NCBI RefSeq assembly: GCF_964199755.1
Contig: NC_133910.1
Coordinates: 14,082,711-14,146,710 of the forward strand
Length of the DNA: 64,000 nt
Direction of reading: 5' to 3'
Source: Larus michahellis
Taxonomy: Eukaryota; Chordata; Aves; Charadriiformes; Laridae
Part shown: positions 48,011 through 64,000 of the stretch, in pieces
Layout of the letters: each line of letters begins with the position of its first letter
Numbering within the stretch: the stretch's first letter is position 1
Made by a program: the position numbers and the translations under genes
Notes under the pieces: generated by a model
Told to the model about the DNA's origin: nothing
Database searches by the model: none
The model's input: the letters and a program-made list of their open reading frames with translations, nothing else

Positions 48011-49489
48011 GGGACAGTCCAGTCCGGCAACAAACCTGCAGTCCTCTGATTTCTGCCGGTGCTGGCTCGGCTTAACCCCTTCTTCCCCTGGCACCCACTC
48101 GCTGCCCAGGTGTGTGGCCGGCGTGGGGTCCGACCTGCCCCCGGGTCCCCCACCGACCCGCTGCGGGTCCGGCAGCAAAGCAAGGCGCTGGGAAGAGGAG
48201 GCCATCGCTTGGCTGCTGCTGGCCAGGGCAGCGCGGCAGAGACTCAGCCCGGTCACCAAACCCAGCCGGAGCAGGCAAAAACAGGGCTCCTGGCAGGGAA
48301 AACAAAAAGCTGGACCCTGCTCTTGCTGGTTCCCAGCGCCACTCTGCCCGTGTGACATTTCAGCGGGCAGGTGAGCGCGGGCAGGTGTGCTCTGCGGCAC
48401 AGCGCCCGCCGGGAGGGCTCTGGGCTGCCCGCCCAGCACAGCGCTCGCCAGGAGGCCCCGCTACCTCTGTCTGCCGGCACTGGCACTGAACCTCCTCGTC
48501 AGCCTCAAATTAGCCCCGAGCCAGCATAGGATTAGACAGCCTTAAGCGAAATGGTGTGACAGTTTCCCCCTCAAGACCAGGCTCTGACTACATGCAGCTC
48601 GGCTCCTGCTCCCCAGGACGCGGCGGGTGTCAGCAGGAAAAGCTGCCAGAGTTTTCCTGCGGGAAAATAAATGGAGCTACTCCAAGCACTTGTTTGTCTG
48701 CTGGGGGGAAGAGGCCGGGCGTGCTGGGGCACTCTCTGTGGCAGAGGGATGGGCAGTGGGATGCTCTCGCCCCTGGGATGCAAAGGGAGAGGTTAACCAC
48801 CTGCTGATGGCTTCTCCCCCCACCCCACAACCAGGATGGGCCCTCCTCGGGGAGGGATTTTTGGATGCTTCTGTCAGGCAAAGGTTCAAGCCCTTCTGCC
48901 TCCTTTCCCGCATGGAGCATCTCTCACTTTGACCCTATCTGCCCACCAACGTGTGTCTGGGCCTCCATCCCCTCCGGCAAAACCCACCAGCATCCTTCCG
49001 AGCTGCAAGGCATGGGGCAGCTGAGTCTTCTCAGCCTTCAGCACCCAAATCCATCACCCCGGGATCACAGGTACCGAGCAAAAAGTTACCAGCCTGGTGG
49101 GGTCCCTACACCCTCCTTGTCTCCTCCCCTGAGCTCCCATCCCACCGGCAGCGTGCCTGCCTGCTTTCCTGCCCAGGCAGGAGTTAGCAGGTAGGACAGA
49201 GAGCTCCAGGCATCTCTGCTGGCTCCATCTGCTTGTCCATCCCTCTGCAAAGGAGGGTCCTGAGCTAAGCCCGCTCCCAGCTCTGCCACCACCCTCTCCA
49301 GACCTACCCAAGGCCACAGGGAACTGAAACATCCCCATCCTGCATCCCTGCCCCACCAACCCCTGGGAAGCAGCTGAGACCCCAGGACCGATCCTGGTGG
49401 ATGCTGAGGGTCCCCGTCACCCTCTGCCTTGGCGGGGAGCCCCAGCTCCTGGCAGCGTTGGACCCTCTCCGGCAGGAAAGCGCAATGCG
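48011..49489. other. GC-rich intergenic stretch
   Basis: No exon, repeat family or RNA gene recognised. A short piece at 48500-48570 (CAAATTAGCCCCGAGCC, GGATTAGACAG) resembles the neighbouring element blocks. Confidence 0.55.
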
Positions 49490-50010
49490 GCGTGCGCAGG
49501 TCCTCAGCACAATTAGCCAACAAGTGGCTGTTTTGTGAGGGATTGTTGCTGATGTGTTTTAAGTGGCTTTCTGAGTGGAAAATGTGAGGCGCTGGAGAGG
49601 CCGGCAGACAAAGAGGGGGATGCATTAGGTTTTATTGGTCTGCTTCGCACACATCTGACATCACTCCATGGAGCAAGTTCTGCCCGGCTTTGGGGAAAAT
49701 GAAAAATAAAGCAAGAAAAAGGGGCCGAGGGTACAGGGGCGGGGGGGAGCTCGAGCGATTCAAGCAGGCAAGTGGGGGCTTAATAGCAGGAGACACTGGC
49801 GCAAACTCTGTCAACCAGATGGGACCTGGGTGCTGCGGGAGGAGAGGGGAATTAGCCAACCCGTGCTTTGTTCCAGCAGAAAGCGCGGCCCTCTCCCCCC
49901 AGGAGCTGCCTACGTGTGATATAATACAGCCCCTTTCAGCCGCTAAGCTGGCCAAGGACAAAAGTCACCGATAAATAGCGAGAGGGTGAGGCTGAAAGCA
50001 AAAGGCAGAG
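49490..50010. promoter_or_regulatory. Candidate conserved non-coding element (intergenic block 4)
   Basis: It contains CACAATTAGCCAAC, GCATTAGGTTTTATTGG, GGACAAAAGTCACC and CGATAAATAGCG motifs across two sub-blocks separated by purine-rich sequence. Texture evidence only. Confidence 0.3.
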
Positions 50011-50319
50011 TTGCCAAGAGCCCCCGCTTTCTCCTCGGGCCGCCCGCGCTGCCGTGCATCTGCCCTCGGCTGCTGGTCACCAGCGTGGGAACCCGTAGGC
50101 ACGACGGTGGCCATGCCATGGGACGGGGCTGGGGACTGGAGGGGTTTTGGAGGCATGGCGCCTTCAGCAGGGGCAGTTGCAGCCTGCGTGGTGTTCAAGG
50201 GTCATCCCCATTTTCTCTGCCCCGATTCCCTTAGCCAAGCCATAAGACCAAGAGCCCCCACGCCTCGGGCATCCCCCAGAGCACACAGGGAATGGCTGCA
50301 GGCTGCCGTCCCGGTCGTG

Positions 50320-50430
50320 TCTCCGGCAGCAGTTTAATAAGCTTGGGCTTATAAAACCGACATGCATCTTTTACCTTCACTTTCAGGATCCTGTAAAAAC
50401 ACCCCCAAATAAAACAGTTCAAAGGTCCCT
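50320..50430. promoter_or_regulatory. Candidate conserved non-coding element (intergenic block 5)
   Basis: A short block with GTTTAATAAGCTTGGGC, TTATAAAACCGACATGC and CCCCAAATAAAACAG, set in GC-rich DNA. Some motifs resemble posterior-HOX sites (TTATAAAA, AATAAA). Weak evidence. Confidence 0.25.
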
Positions 50431-52819
50431 GGCCCAGCCCTGAAGGCCGGGCAGCCAGAAGCAGACCCCACCGAGCTCTCTCCCTTCTGCTCGTGGCCGT
50501 CAGCATCGCTCGGTTCCTCCGCCGTTCATCCAGAGCCCGGTGAGCACCTTGCACCACCCCTCACTGCCGCCCCACCGCCCACAGCACCCCCCCGCCTGCT
50601 GCGTGGGGGGCTCGAGGGCTGAAGCCACCCCAGATCCTCGGGTTTTGGACCCAAGACATCGTGGCTGTCACTCCCTGGCACAGACCTCAAGACCCACAAA
50701 CATTTGCTGAAAGGAGGAGACCCCAAATGCCCCCCATCTGAGCTGGCACCCCTGGTTTGGGGTCTCCCTGCCCTCCCATCCCCCAGCAGAGGCCCAGCCC
50801 AGCCAAGCACTAAACCAGCCGTGGGGCTGTGCAAACAAGTGGGACCCCCTGTCCTCTCTCTTCCCTGCCGAGAGGGGTTTTCCTCACTCTCGTAGAAATA
50901 TTGATCCAGATAAACCAGGGAGACACATTAGGTGCCCCGGGGGGGTCAGGAGACCAGTGGCTCAGCTGGCCGCCCACCGGCCTGTGCCCACGGGGTCCAG
51001 GATGGGCAAGGGGAGAGCTGGGGGCCTCGGGAAGCCCCTTATGCTGCTGAGGGAGCGGGGGCCAAAGTGCTTTCACCAAGGGGAGGTAAAACAAATCGAT
51101 GAGGGGCCACCGTGACATGCTGACCCTGGCGCTGAGCCACGGTTTTAACGCGTGACAGTAAATCTGGGTGGTGGGCTCAGAGGCAGATGGCTGGAGGGGG
51201 GAGGCGAGACGGGGCACTTGCTGATGGGACAAGGGAAGGGCAAGAGCTCCCAAACCAAGAGGAGGCCTGCAGAGCCCCCAGGGAAGGGTAAGGAGGTGGG
51301 AGAGGGCAGCTCAGACGCTGACACGGGGATGGACAATGTCTCTGCCACGACCAGGGTGCCCCTTGTAGCCAAGCATCACTCCTGAGTGGTCCCTCCTGCC
51401 TCGGCGCATGCCCTGGTCCAGCCGGGAGTGCTGCAGAGACACCCCAAGGCTTTCTCTAAGCCCATTTCTATCCAGCCGAGGGGAAGCGTCCCCTCTGAAG
51501 GGAGGTCTCGCTTTGGAGCCCTGGTCTCCTCGCTCCCACCTCCCATCTCTCACCCCCCGCCAAAGCCAGAGGAGAGGGCAGGAAGGCACCAACGGCCGTG
51601 GATCTGGTTACCTGCATCCAACAAAACCTACCTGTCCCTTCCCAGCAACTCTCCCTGCCCCCTCTCCAGGGGGATGGACCAGAAGGACCCCCCTGGCCCT
51701 CCCCGAGCATCGCTGGGTCGCTGCCCACCGCGATCGAGTGACCAGATGGACAGCGGGCTCGTGCTGCAGCCTCCTCTGTGGGTCCCTTGTCCCCCCCGAG
51801 CCGACCGAGCTTTGACGCTCTGTCCCCCCGGGGCAGCCTTTTGTCAGGGGTGTGCAGAAGGGCCCCTGTGTCCCTCTGATCCCCGCCGGCCCCACGGCAG
51901 CGCGTCCCCGGCCAGAGCATAAAGCTGGCTTTCAGGGATCTGGCGCTGGGAAACTCCCAGGGAAGGAGCAAGGGAGCTTCTTGTTAAACGGGGACACAAA
52001 GCCACCTTGTTAAGGGGTTTACAAAGGCGACCATCTCCCCCTTGCCTGGGAAGCTGGCGGCCGGCGACTCCCAACATCACCGGGGGGATGGCTTTCCCTC
52101 GGAAAGATGGAAGCAGTTAATAGCCGTGCTGTGCTGCAGGCCTGTGACCCATGTGCTCCCACAAACCTGCTCAGAGCCACGTATCCAAAGGAAAAGGGGG
52201 ACCAAGCGCTCATCGCGGGGGGTTCCTGTGTTTTTCCCGTGAGCGTGCCACCAGTAGCAGTGTCCCTGATGGGGGGAACCCCATCCTTGGCATTGCTGGA
52301 CCATTACCAGCACCCAGGGACCACAGCTTGCCCAAAATTACACGATACTGGATAGCACAAGAGGATTTTTCTCCCTCTCCTTTGGGAGAAGTGGGCCAGG
52401 GTCCCCTCCCACACACCCCACAGGAGCCCTAGGAGGGGACACAGTGGGGACAGTCCCACAGGCACAGCCACACAAGACCTCCCCAGTTTTCCATCACCCC
52501 TTTTCCTTGCATGGACCCAGTGATTCCTTTCTCCACCCAATAAAATGAAGTTTAAGCAAAAACCCAGCAGCCCCACAGCTGCTCTGTCCCCCTGGGAATT
52601 TTCTCTTAACACCCATCTATTCCTACTGTCTTCTGCCTGAAAAAATCCCTACCCTGAACAGCAGGATTTTGACACAACCTTTGTGGGACCTGATGGCAAC
52701 TTGGCCTCTGATGGGCCCCCCCGAGCCCCTGGGCCCTCCACTTTGCAGACCACATCTTGGGGCTCCTCACTCCATGGCCACATCCAAGCCCCCAGGACGT
52801 GTTGCCCAAACCTGTGCAT
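50431..52819. other. GC-rich intergenic stretch without recognised features
   Basis: High GC, scattered G and C runs, and no exon, transposon or RNA gene recognised on either strand. Overlapping open frames in all six frames reflect the low stop-codon density of GC-rich DNA. Confidence 0.6.
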
Positions 52820-52990
52820 TGTTCTGAGTTGTTCTTGGCAACGCTTGCGCTAAAATCCACGTGCATATTAAACCTTAAACCCAGTAATTACCTCTACCTC
52901 CAGAGAAACGGGAAAATTGATTTTGCCATAGTGATGCAGCAGGCTGCGGTAGTCGGCGTCGGTTGGTCAGCTTTTAGAAACCGGGACCCC
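52820..52990. promoter_or_regulatory. Candidate conserved non-coding element (intergenic block 6)
   Basis: It contains CCACGTGCATATTAAACC, CCAGTAATTACC (homeodomain) and AAATTGATTTTGCC in a sharply bounded AT-balanced block. Texture evidence only. Confidence 0.35.
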
Positions 52991-53479
52991 CCCGGGCATG
53001 TACAAAGCCCACCTGGGCATGATGGCCAGCAGGGCAGGGGAAGGGGAGACCTGTTCCTGCTAGAAATCCCTGGGGACAGGCAAAAGGGGCCAAGTGCCGT
53101 GCAGTGAGCCCTGCCAGGCAGCGAGCGCATTGCCAAAAAAGCCAAATTAACATCAAGGCGTTTTCCCCCCTGCTTTTCCCTGCGGCACACTTTTGCCTCC
53201 CACCTACGCTTGCAGGTGGCACTCTGAGGGGTCCAATCCCTCCTGGCATTGTCCCCACATCCTCATCCTCCTCCTCCTCTCCCTGGGGAAATGCCATCCC
53301 CAGGTGAGCGGGGCTGGAGGACATGTCACCTCCGCTGCTTTGAGCCAGCAGAAGTGAGCTGCCGCGGCCACCCGTGCTGTGTGGTGCCACCCTGGGTGCC
53401 AGTCCTTCGCTGGGAAGCTCCGGCCATGGCTCTGCACCCCACGGGGATGGGCTGGAGGCAGCTCTCTCTCGCTGGGACT

Positions 53480-53700
53480 AGCAATAAATTAGACTGCTGC
53501 AGCTTTAAAGCAGCGTGTCTGCTCCTTGGCTGGCTGCAGGGCTGGTGGCAGTGGGGAGAGCCGGAGGACACCTGCGGAGATCCTGTACAGCTGGGGAAGA
53601 TTAGCCTTTTCCACTAGACAAGACCCATTACCATGTTCCAATATACCATCACTTCCGCTAGGAGAGCCTGCAGATGAGATATCGATTGCAGTGACCCCGG
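53480..53700. promoter_or_regulatory. Candidate conserved non-coding element (intergenic block 7)
   Basis: It contains GCAATAAATTAGACTGC, GCAGCTTTAAAGCAGC, CATTACCATGTTCC and GAGATATCGATTGC. The AGCTTTAAAGC piece is itself a small inverted repeat. Texture evidence only. Confidence 0.3.
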
Positions 53701-54229
53701 ACAAGCCCTTCCCCGGAGCCTGGGAGGGCGGCCGAGCAGCCCCATGGCACAAAGAGGGGGTGCAGCTTCCCAAAGGCATCCCCAGGGATCCCCAGCCCCA
53801 GGGCAGCGAGGGGCTGCCTTGGAGTAGGCTGGAGCTCGAGCGATGGGTGACGCTGCAGGGGGATGCGCAGAAGAGCTTTGAAGCCCAGCAGTGACCCAGG
53901 TCCCTTCCCGGGGTCCCTCCCGGCTCTTCCCAAGGACAGGGAGCCCCCAGCCCATGCTCACTGCCCTTACAGCCAGGTGGGTGTTGTAGAAACAAGCCTG
54001 CCACCTTGAAAGCCCAAAAGTTATCCCCAAAGTACCTCTGCCAGGGAGTTACCAGGTGGTTCAGGAGCTGCTCACAACACTCTGCTCGCCCACTGCTTCT
54101 CCCTCCTGCTGCGACACGAGGCTGGCGGCCCCAGCCCCTGAAATACCTCCCTGAGATGCACCAGGGGGGGGCAGGGTGCTGGGAAACTGCAAGGAGGGCA
54201 ATGAGAAGCCACCAAATCACGGGAACTGG

Positions 54230-54500
54230 AAGCGCTGACGGTAATTAAAGTAGTAAAGTAATTAAATATGTGGTGTTTGGCTCAGAGCATCCTATTGCTG
54301 CAGCCCCCAGTAGCTGCGCCGAGGGGAAAGGGCAGGCACTTGCTGGGTCTTCTCTATCCTGCGACCCCACGATTCTCAAGAGGTTTTATTTTCCTTCTGC
54401 AAGACTTGTATTGGGTTTGACTTGGCTTTTTGAATACACTGAGCTCTGCTTTACCAGCACGATGTACTTTCAGCCTAGTTGGAAGCAGGAGCTGGAAGCC
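54230..54500. promoter_or_regulatory. Candidate conserved non-coding element (intergenic block 8)
   Basis: It opens with GGTAATTAAAGTAGTAAAG followed by TAATTAAATATG: two TAATTA homeodomain palindromes about 13 bases apart. CCTATTGCTGCAG and CTTTTTGAATACACTG follow. The paired TAATTA sites are the clearest motif evidence among these blocks. Confidence 0.4.
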
Positions 54501-55369
54501 GACACACGCTGCTCCTCCCCGGCTGACAGCAGCCGCGTCCGCAGCTGCCGTCCACCACCGCCCCTGAGAGCAGCTCACGGAGCTGGAGCTGCCGCGGTAC
54601 GCAGCATCCCCTGCCCTCAGCCAGAAACCTCACCGCACATCCCAGCGGGTGCGGCAAGACATGGTCAACGGGGCACCCTTGGGTCTGGGCTCCGAAGCGC
54701 CGCGGGACGAGTGCTGGAGGAGATGCAAGGCCTCAGCGTTAAATGGCTTTTTCCAGCCGATGATTTAAGCACCCTGGGGAGAAGTGGCCCAGCCTGTCCG
54801 ATGAGCCCTTCCCAAGCACGGCTGGCATTTCTCGTGCATTGGGGAACAAGAAACTTCTGCTGTGACACTTTTTTCTGCGTTTTTTTTTCCCCCTCCCCAA
54901 AACAGACGTCAGCTCCTCATTGCACCAAGCTCTTCCGAACTCCACTTTGCCAGTGGACCTCTCTGCCATGGCCAAGCCCCGTCGCTGCAAGGACAGGCAG
55001 GGAAGGTAACGCTCACAGCTTACAGGGCTGCCCGTTGTCCCACGGCCGGGGCAGCATCCCTCCCCGGCATGCAGGAGGGCAGCAGCTCTGTTCCCATCTT
55101 GGTTTTTAGATGATCCCCCCAGGAGATGGCTCCTGGTGAGATTTCAAGGGATGCTGCTCACATGGGACCCCACATGAAGCTGCACTTTCAGCGCGGACTT
55201 GCTGCTGAAAGCAATGGGGTGTAGGGAAGGGGGCGGCCCCGCGCAGCATCCCCCCTCCCTGCACCCCACGGGGGTCGGACAGGCTCCACCAGCCCAGAAA
55301 ACCATTTCTCCCCCCTCACCTGACAACCCTCTGCTGCTTTCTCCTCCCAAGATGGTTGCTGCCAGTAAT
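54501..55369. other. GC-rich intergenic stretch
   Basis: No recognisable exon or transposon. A T-rich run sits near 54884. Nothing else to report. Confidence 0.55.
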
Positions 55370-55389
55370 AGCAGGGAAAGTCACATCCA

Positions 55390-55421
55390 AGCTGGGAAAA
55401 TAACATGTTATTTTCCCAGCT
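55390..55421. repeat. Perfect 32-bp palindrome
   Basis: The half-site AGCTGGGAAAATAACA (55390-55405) is followed directly by its exact reverse complement (55406-55421). Outside it the symmetry continues imperfectly to 55381-55430, with 22 of 25 base pairs matching over 50 bases. There is no spacer, so the arms could form a cruciform or serve as a head-to-head binding site. Confidence 0.97.
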
Positions 55422-55450
55422 GTGATGTCAGAGCTTGTCACACTCCCCGG

Positions 55451-56284
55451 CTCCGCAGTGGGGCAGGCAGGGCATGCCTGGACGTCCCCAAATGGCCACC
55501 GGGCCCGGCCGTCCCCCCCGGGGGCTGCAAACGTGTTCTTTTTGGTGGCAGCTCTGCTTTTGCTCCCCAAATGTGTTGGGAAGCGGCACATCCCAGCCAC
55601 TGGGATGGGGCTGCCCAGTGCCCCGCGGCCATGCCAGGCACTGCAGGATGCAGCATGGAGGGCGCGTCGCTCCCAGCCGCGGTGACTGTCTCGGCTCCCG
55701 GCCTGGGGACACCCACCACGGGGACATCCCAAACCAGGTCCTTCCCCATCCTCGGCAGTGCAGAGCTGCAGTGCATCCTAGGCATTTCCATGGGTTAGAA
55801 AGTGTTTTCTTTCTTTCCTCCTGCTTCCACCACACATTTCCGAGCAGGTCTCCCTCGCTGAGCCGACCTGCGTCCCAAGCCCCGGGGATAGAGGGACCCA
55901 CATCCCACGCAGGCACGATGGGAGAGAAACCTGCTGCCCAGCCCAGCTCCTCTCCTCCCGCAGCACCGTTGGAAGATATTTTCCCTGTTTTTTTCCTTTT
56001 CAACAAGCCCCAAGTCTGCTCTTAAAACGCACTAAAACAACGACAAAAGAGGAAGGCTCAAATCCTCTTAACCCATCCCCGCCGCCCGGCTCACCCCTCC
56101 GGACCGGCAGCATGCGGGGCGATGTCCCCTGCTCCCCACCTTCACAAGAAGGTACCGACAACCCCCCTCCTCGTCCTTCAGAGGCACTTAATCCATTACA
56201 AGTTTCACAAAGCCCGGCTCGGGGAAGCGCTGGGCCAGAAGAGCAAACAAACAAGGCAGGAATAAAGCCCGGCTCTCAATGAGC
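55451..56284. other. Intergenic DNA between the palindrome and the ASS1 3' end
   Basis: GC-rich sequence with no recognisable exon. A plus-strand AATAAA at 56260-56265 lies close to the minus-strand ASS1 signal but has no gene upstream of it. Confidence 0.55.
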
Positions 56285-56507
56285 GGACCCAGCGCGTGGC
56301 TGGGTTTTTATTTCTTTCCACACTTCTCCTCCGGCCGACCACCTTTTTTTTTTTTTAATGATTGCATTTCACTTGCTGCCCGTAACAAAGCCATCACCTC
56401 CGTAGTGACTCAGGGAGACAAGTTACAATTACAAATTACCACCACAATTAGTGCTAGTTCTTAGAGAAATTAGAAAGGGGAGCGGGAGGCCAGCGTGCGA
56501 TTGATTG
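56285..56507 (-). other. ASS1: ASS1 3' untranslated region
   Basis: About 220 nt follow the stop codon to the first canonical AATAAA (56307-56312, minus strand), giving a short UTR as in other ASS1 genes. An ATTAAA variant directly upstream (56356-56361) could be used instead. The cleavage position is approximate. Confidence 0.65.
56307..56312 (-). terminator. ASS1: ASS1 poly(A) signal AATAAA
   Basis: The first canonical hexamer on the minus strand after the ASS1 stop, with cleavage expected near 56285-56295. Confidence 0.65.
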
Positions 56508-62269
<5,762 letters not shown>

Positions 62270-62309
62270 CTAGCCATTTTTCCAGGCAGGGGGAAAAGCA
62301 GAAAAAGAG

Positions 62310-62610
62310 AGAGAAACGAATGAGACCAAAACTGTCAGCAAATGACAAAAAATAATGACTTGGCTGACAGAAGGAGCTGTGGTCGAGCGCATTCAGTCCC
62401 AGCTTGCTGTAAAATGCATCTGTCATTATATTCATGCTGGGGCCGAGACAGTCCACTCCGCACCTTGCGGAGAAAATTTCTAGATTCCCCTCTTTGAAGA
62501 GGCACTCTGACGAGGCTAAATGACAGGGTTTGGGAACCGATCCCCCCACCGATCCGTACCCAACGGTCTGCGGCTGAAAACCTGTAATTAAAGGAACGAC
62601 GCGGGGCACA
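62310..62610. promoter_or_regulatory. Candidate enhancer with four TGACAG motifs next to an ASS1 exon
   Basis: The MEIS/TGIF core TGACAG occurs in either direction at 62332-62337, 62365-62370, 62420-62425 and 62521-62526, with ATGCATCTGTCATTATATTC and AATAATGACTTGG in between. The block is repeat-free and AT-balanced and abuts the exon at 62269. Conservation is untested. Confidence 0.4.
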
Positions 62611-62887
62611 GGCACGGGGAGCGGAGGGCCTGAAATACCCTCCTCTCCCCTCGGCTGGCAAGAAAGAGCCCCGCGCATCCGCTGCGAAGCAATGAGGCTA
62701 CCTGGGGGCTGGGAGGGCAACCTCATTTGGGGCTGGGAGGCCCCCCTGGTCCCTTCCTGCCTGCCCCCACCATTACACGAGGCCTGGGGATGGAGGGATG
62801 CTTAATTATTTCGGCGACGGGAGCTAACGCTGCGGGTGAGATGCTCCCTTTGTTCCAGCCGCTCGGGGCTTATTTTGCCGCATAACG

Positions 62888-62904
62888 TGTTTATTCGGTG
62901 TTTA
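62888..62904. promoter_or_regulatory. Paired forkhead-like TGTTTA sites
   Basis: TGTTTA occurs at 62888-62893 and 62899-62904, 11 bases apart (about one helical turn), in a CpG-containing block (62800-62920). Motif evidence only. Confidence 0.25.
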
Positions 62905-64000
62905 AGTACGCGGGCGGCCATGTGGTGCTCCGCTCCGGGTGGGATGCGAGTGGAAAGCCGGTGGGGGACCTGCTGAGCTACTCTGGCAGCGAACACGCGA
63001 TGGGCACGGCTGTGACCTGCCCATGGCCAGGGCAGCTCCACCAGCACGTCCCTGTCCCCTGCCCGCCAACGGCTACGGTCCCCTCCCAACACTGGGCATC
63101 CATGCTATGGCACGGCCACGGGAATGGCAAAGGACACCCGCACGTTGGGTTTTGCTGGCACGCAAAGAAAGCCCATAGGAAACTGTCCCTGCCAAAGGGG
63201 ATGTGTCCCCAGCCACCTCCAGCCCCAAGAGGGGTAAGGGAGCCCACAGGGCTGTCATGGGAGCTGAAACCAGCACTGAGGTCTGCCCACTCAGGGCCCT
63301 GGAGAGTGGCACAGGCTCAAGCACGACCTGTCCCGGGGTGACCACAGTCCCACAGACACAGCAGGAGCTCTTACCCACCACAGCAGCCCAAGCCACTTCC
63401 ATCAAACCTCATCTCTACCAGGGTCCATGATCTCGGCATCCTACAGGCAGGGGATGGGTCTCCATCCCAAAGGAGAGCCACCCCCTTCTCCCAGGCCACC
63501 CCAGCGGTGTTGCAGCCTGGTCCCCAAGGGCAAGTCACGGGGTGCTCACCGAGCACCCATCCCCACGGGGCTGCTGAATTAACACCAAAACCCAGCCATC
63601 CCCACGGGCATGACAGTGGCACGGGGACACAGAGGGCTGCTGTATGCCCCCACCTGCCCCAACCATGAAGCTAAAACAATTAATAATACTTCTCCTTCCC
63701 CTTAGGAGGTGTTAAAGCCAATTTGGGCTGACTGAAGGTTTGAGTTCATGTCTTGACCCCCACCTCTTGCCCATTTGCCTGCACCCCTGCCTGTCCCGTT
63801 CAAGCTGATGCTAGAGGACCGGAGTGTGACAGCCAGGGTGGCGGGGAGGGGAGCTGACAGCCACGCTCCCAGCCTCGCCACCAAGGAGACAAGAGACACC
63901 TTCAAAGTGACACTCACAGCATCTCCAAGTGTCTATTTTCATCTCCCCGTGTTTACAGGAAAAAGACAGAGGTGTCAGCACTGCAGCCTGGCGAAGCTTC

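Larger units (their letters stand above)
62270..64000 (-). other. ASS1 intron running off the right edge
   Basis: The exon that should precede 62269 (ending VENRFIGMKSR in the family) was searched for on the minus strand up to 64 kb and not found, so the intron exceeds 1.7 kb. It holds the MEIS-motif block and the forkhead-like pair listed separately; the rest is GC-rich without features. Confidence 0.75.

Noticed and set aside
56258-56266. Plus-strand AATAAA facing the ASS1 poly(A) signal, suggesting a convergent gene
   Set aside because: No exon was recognised on the plus strand in the preceding several kilobases.

Overview
This is a window of vertebrate, most likely avian, nuclear DNA. 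The coding sequence is split into short exons with GT-AG introns. A CR1 LINE 3' end lies near 44.0-44.2 kb, introns are compact, and GC-rich and AT-rich stretches alternate. There are no bacterial, phage, CRISPR or operon-like features. Two protein genes can be read exon by exon, both on the minus strand. No convincing gene lies on the plus strand.

Layout, high to low coordinate (direction of transcription). (1) 56.3-64 kb: the last four coding exons, 3' UTR and poly(A) signal of ASS1 (argininosuccinate synthase). The gene starts beyond the right edge. (2) 43.4-56.3 kb: about 13 kb of intergenic DNA with a CR1 fragment, a C-rich minisatellite, a (CA)n(CG)n tract, a striking 32-bp perfect palindrome and many AT-balanced blocks that look like conserved non-coding elements. 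(3) 42.8-43.4 kb: a TATA-less CpG-island promoter with ETS, SP1, E-box and CRE-like motifs. (4) 2.6-43.1 kb: the complete FUBP3 gene (far-upstream-element-binding protein 3), modelled here as 19 coding exons encoding 568 aa, or 546 aa if a 66-nt cassette exon is skipped. (5) 1-2.6 kb: downstream intergenic DNA with more non-coding-element-like blocks.

The order ASS1 then FUBP3 on one strand matches human 9q34, where PRDM12 follows; PRDM12 would lie just left of this window. The two genes do not form a pathway. ASS1 makes argininosuccinate from citrulline and aspartate in the cytosol. FUBP3 is a four-KH-domain single-strand DNA/RNA-binding regulator. Their shared feature here is that their introns and the gap between them are full of homeodomain-, MEIS- and forkhead-like motif clusters. 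I infer a regulatory block whose target may be a developmental gene next door.

The most notable observations are: an in-frame, phase 1-1 cassette exon in FUBP3 that adds a third C-terminal tyrosine/tryptophan (YM) activation motif not present in human FUBP3 as I recall it; the apparent absence of a roughly 26-residue segment that human FUBP3 has in the same region; the perfect palindrome at 55390-55421; and motif-dense non-coding blocks in ASS1 introns. Calls of conserved non-coding elements rest on sequence texture only, because no alignment could be run.
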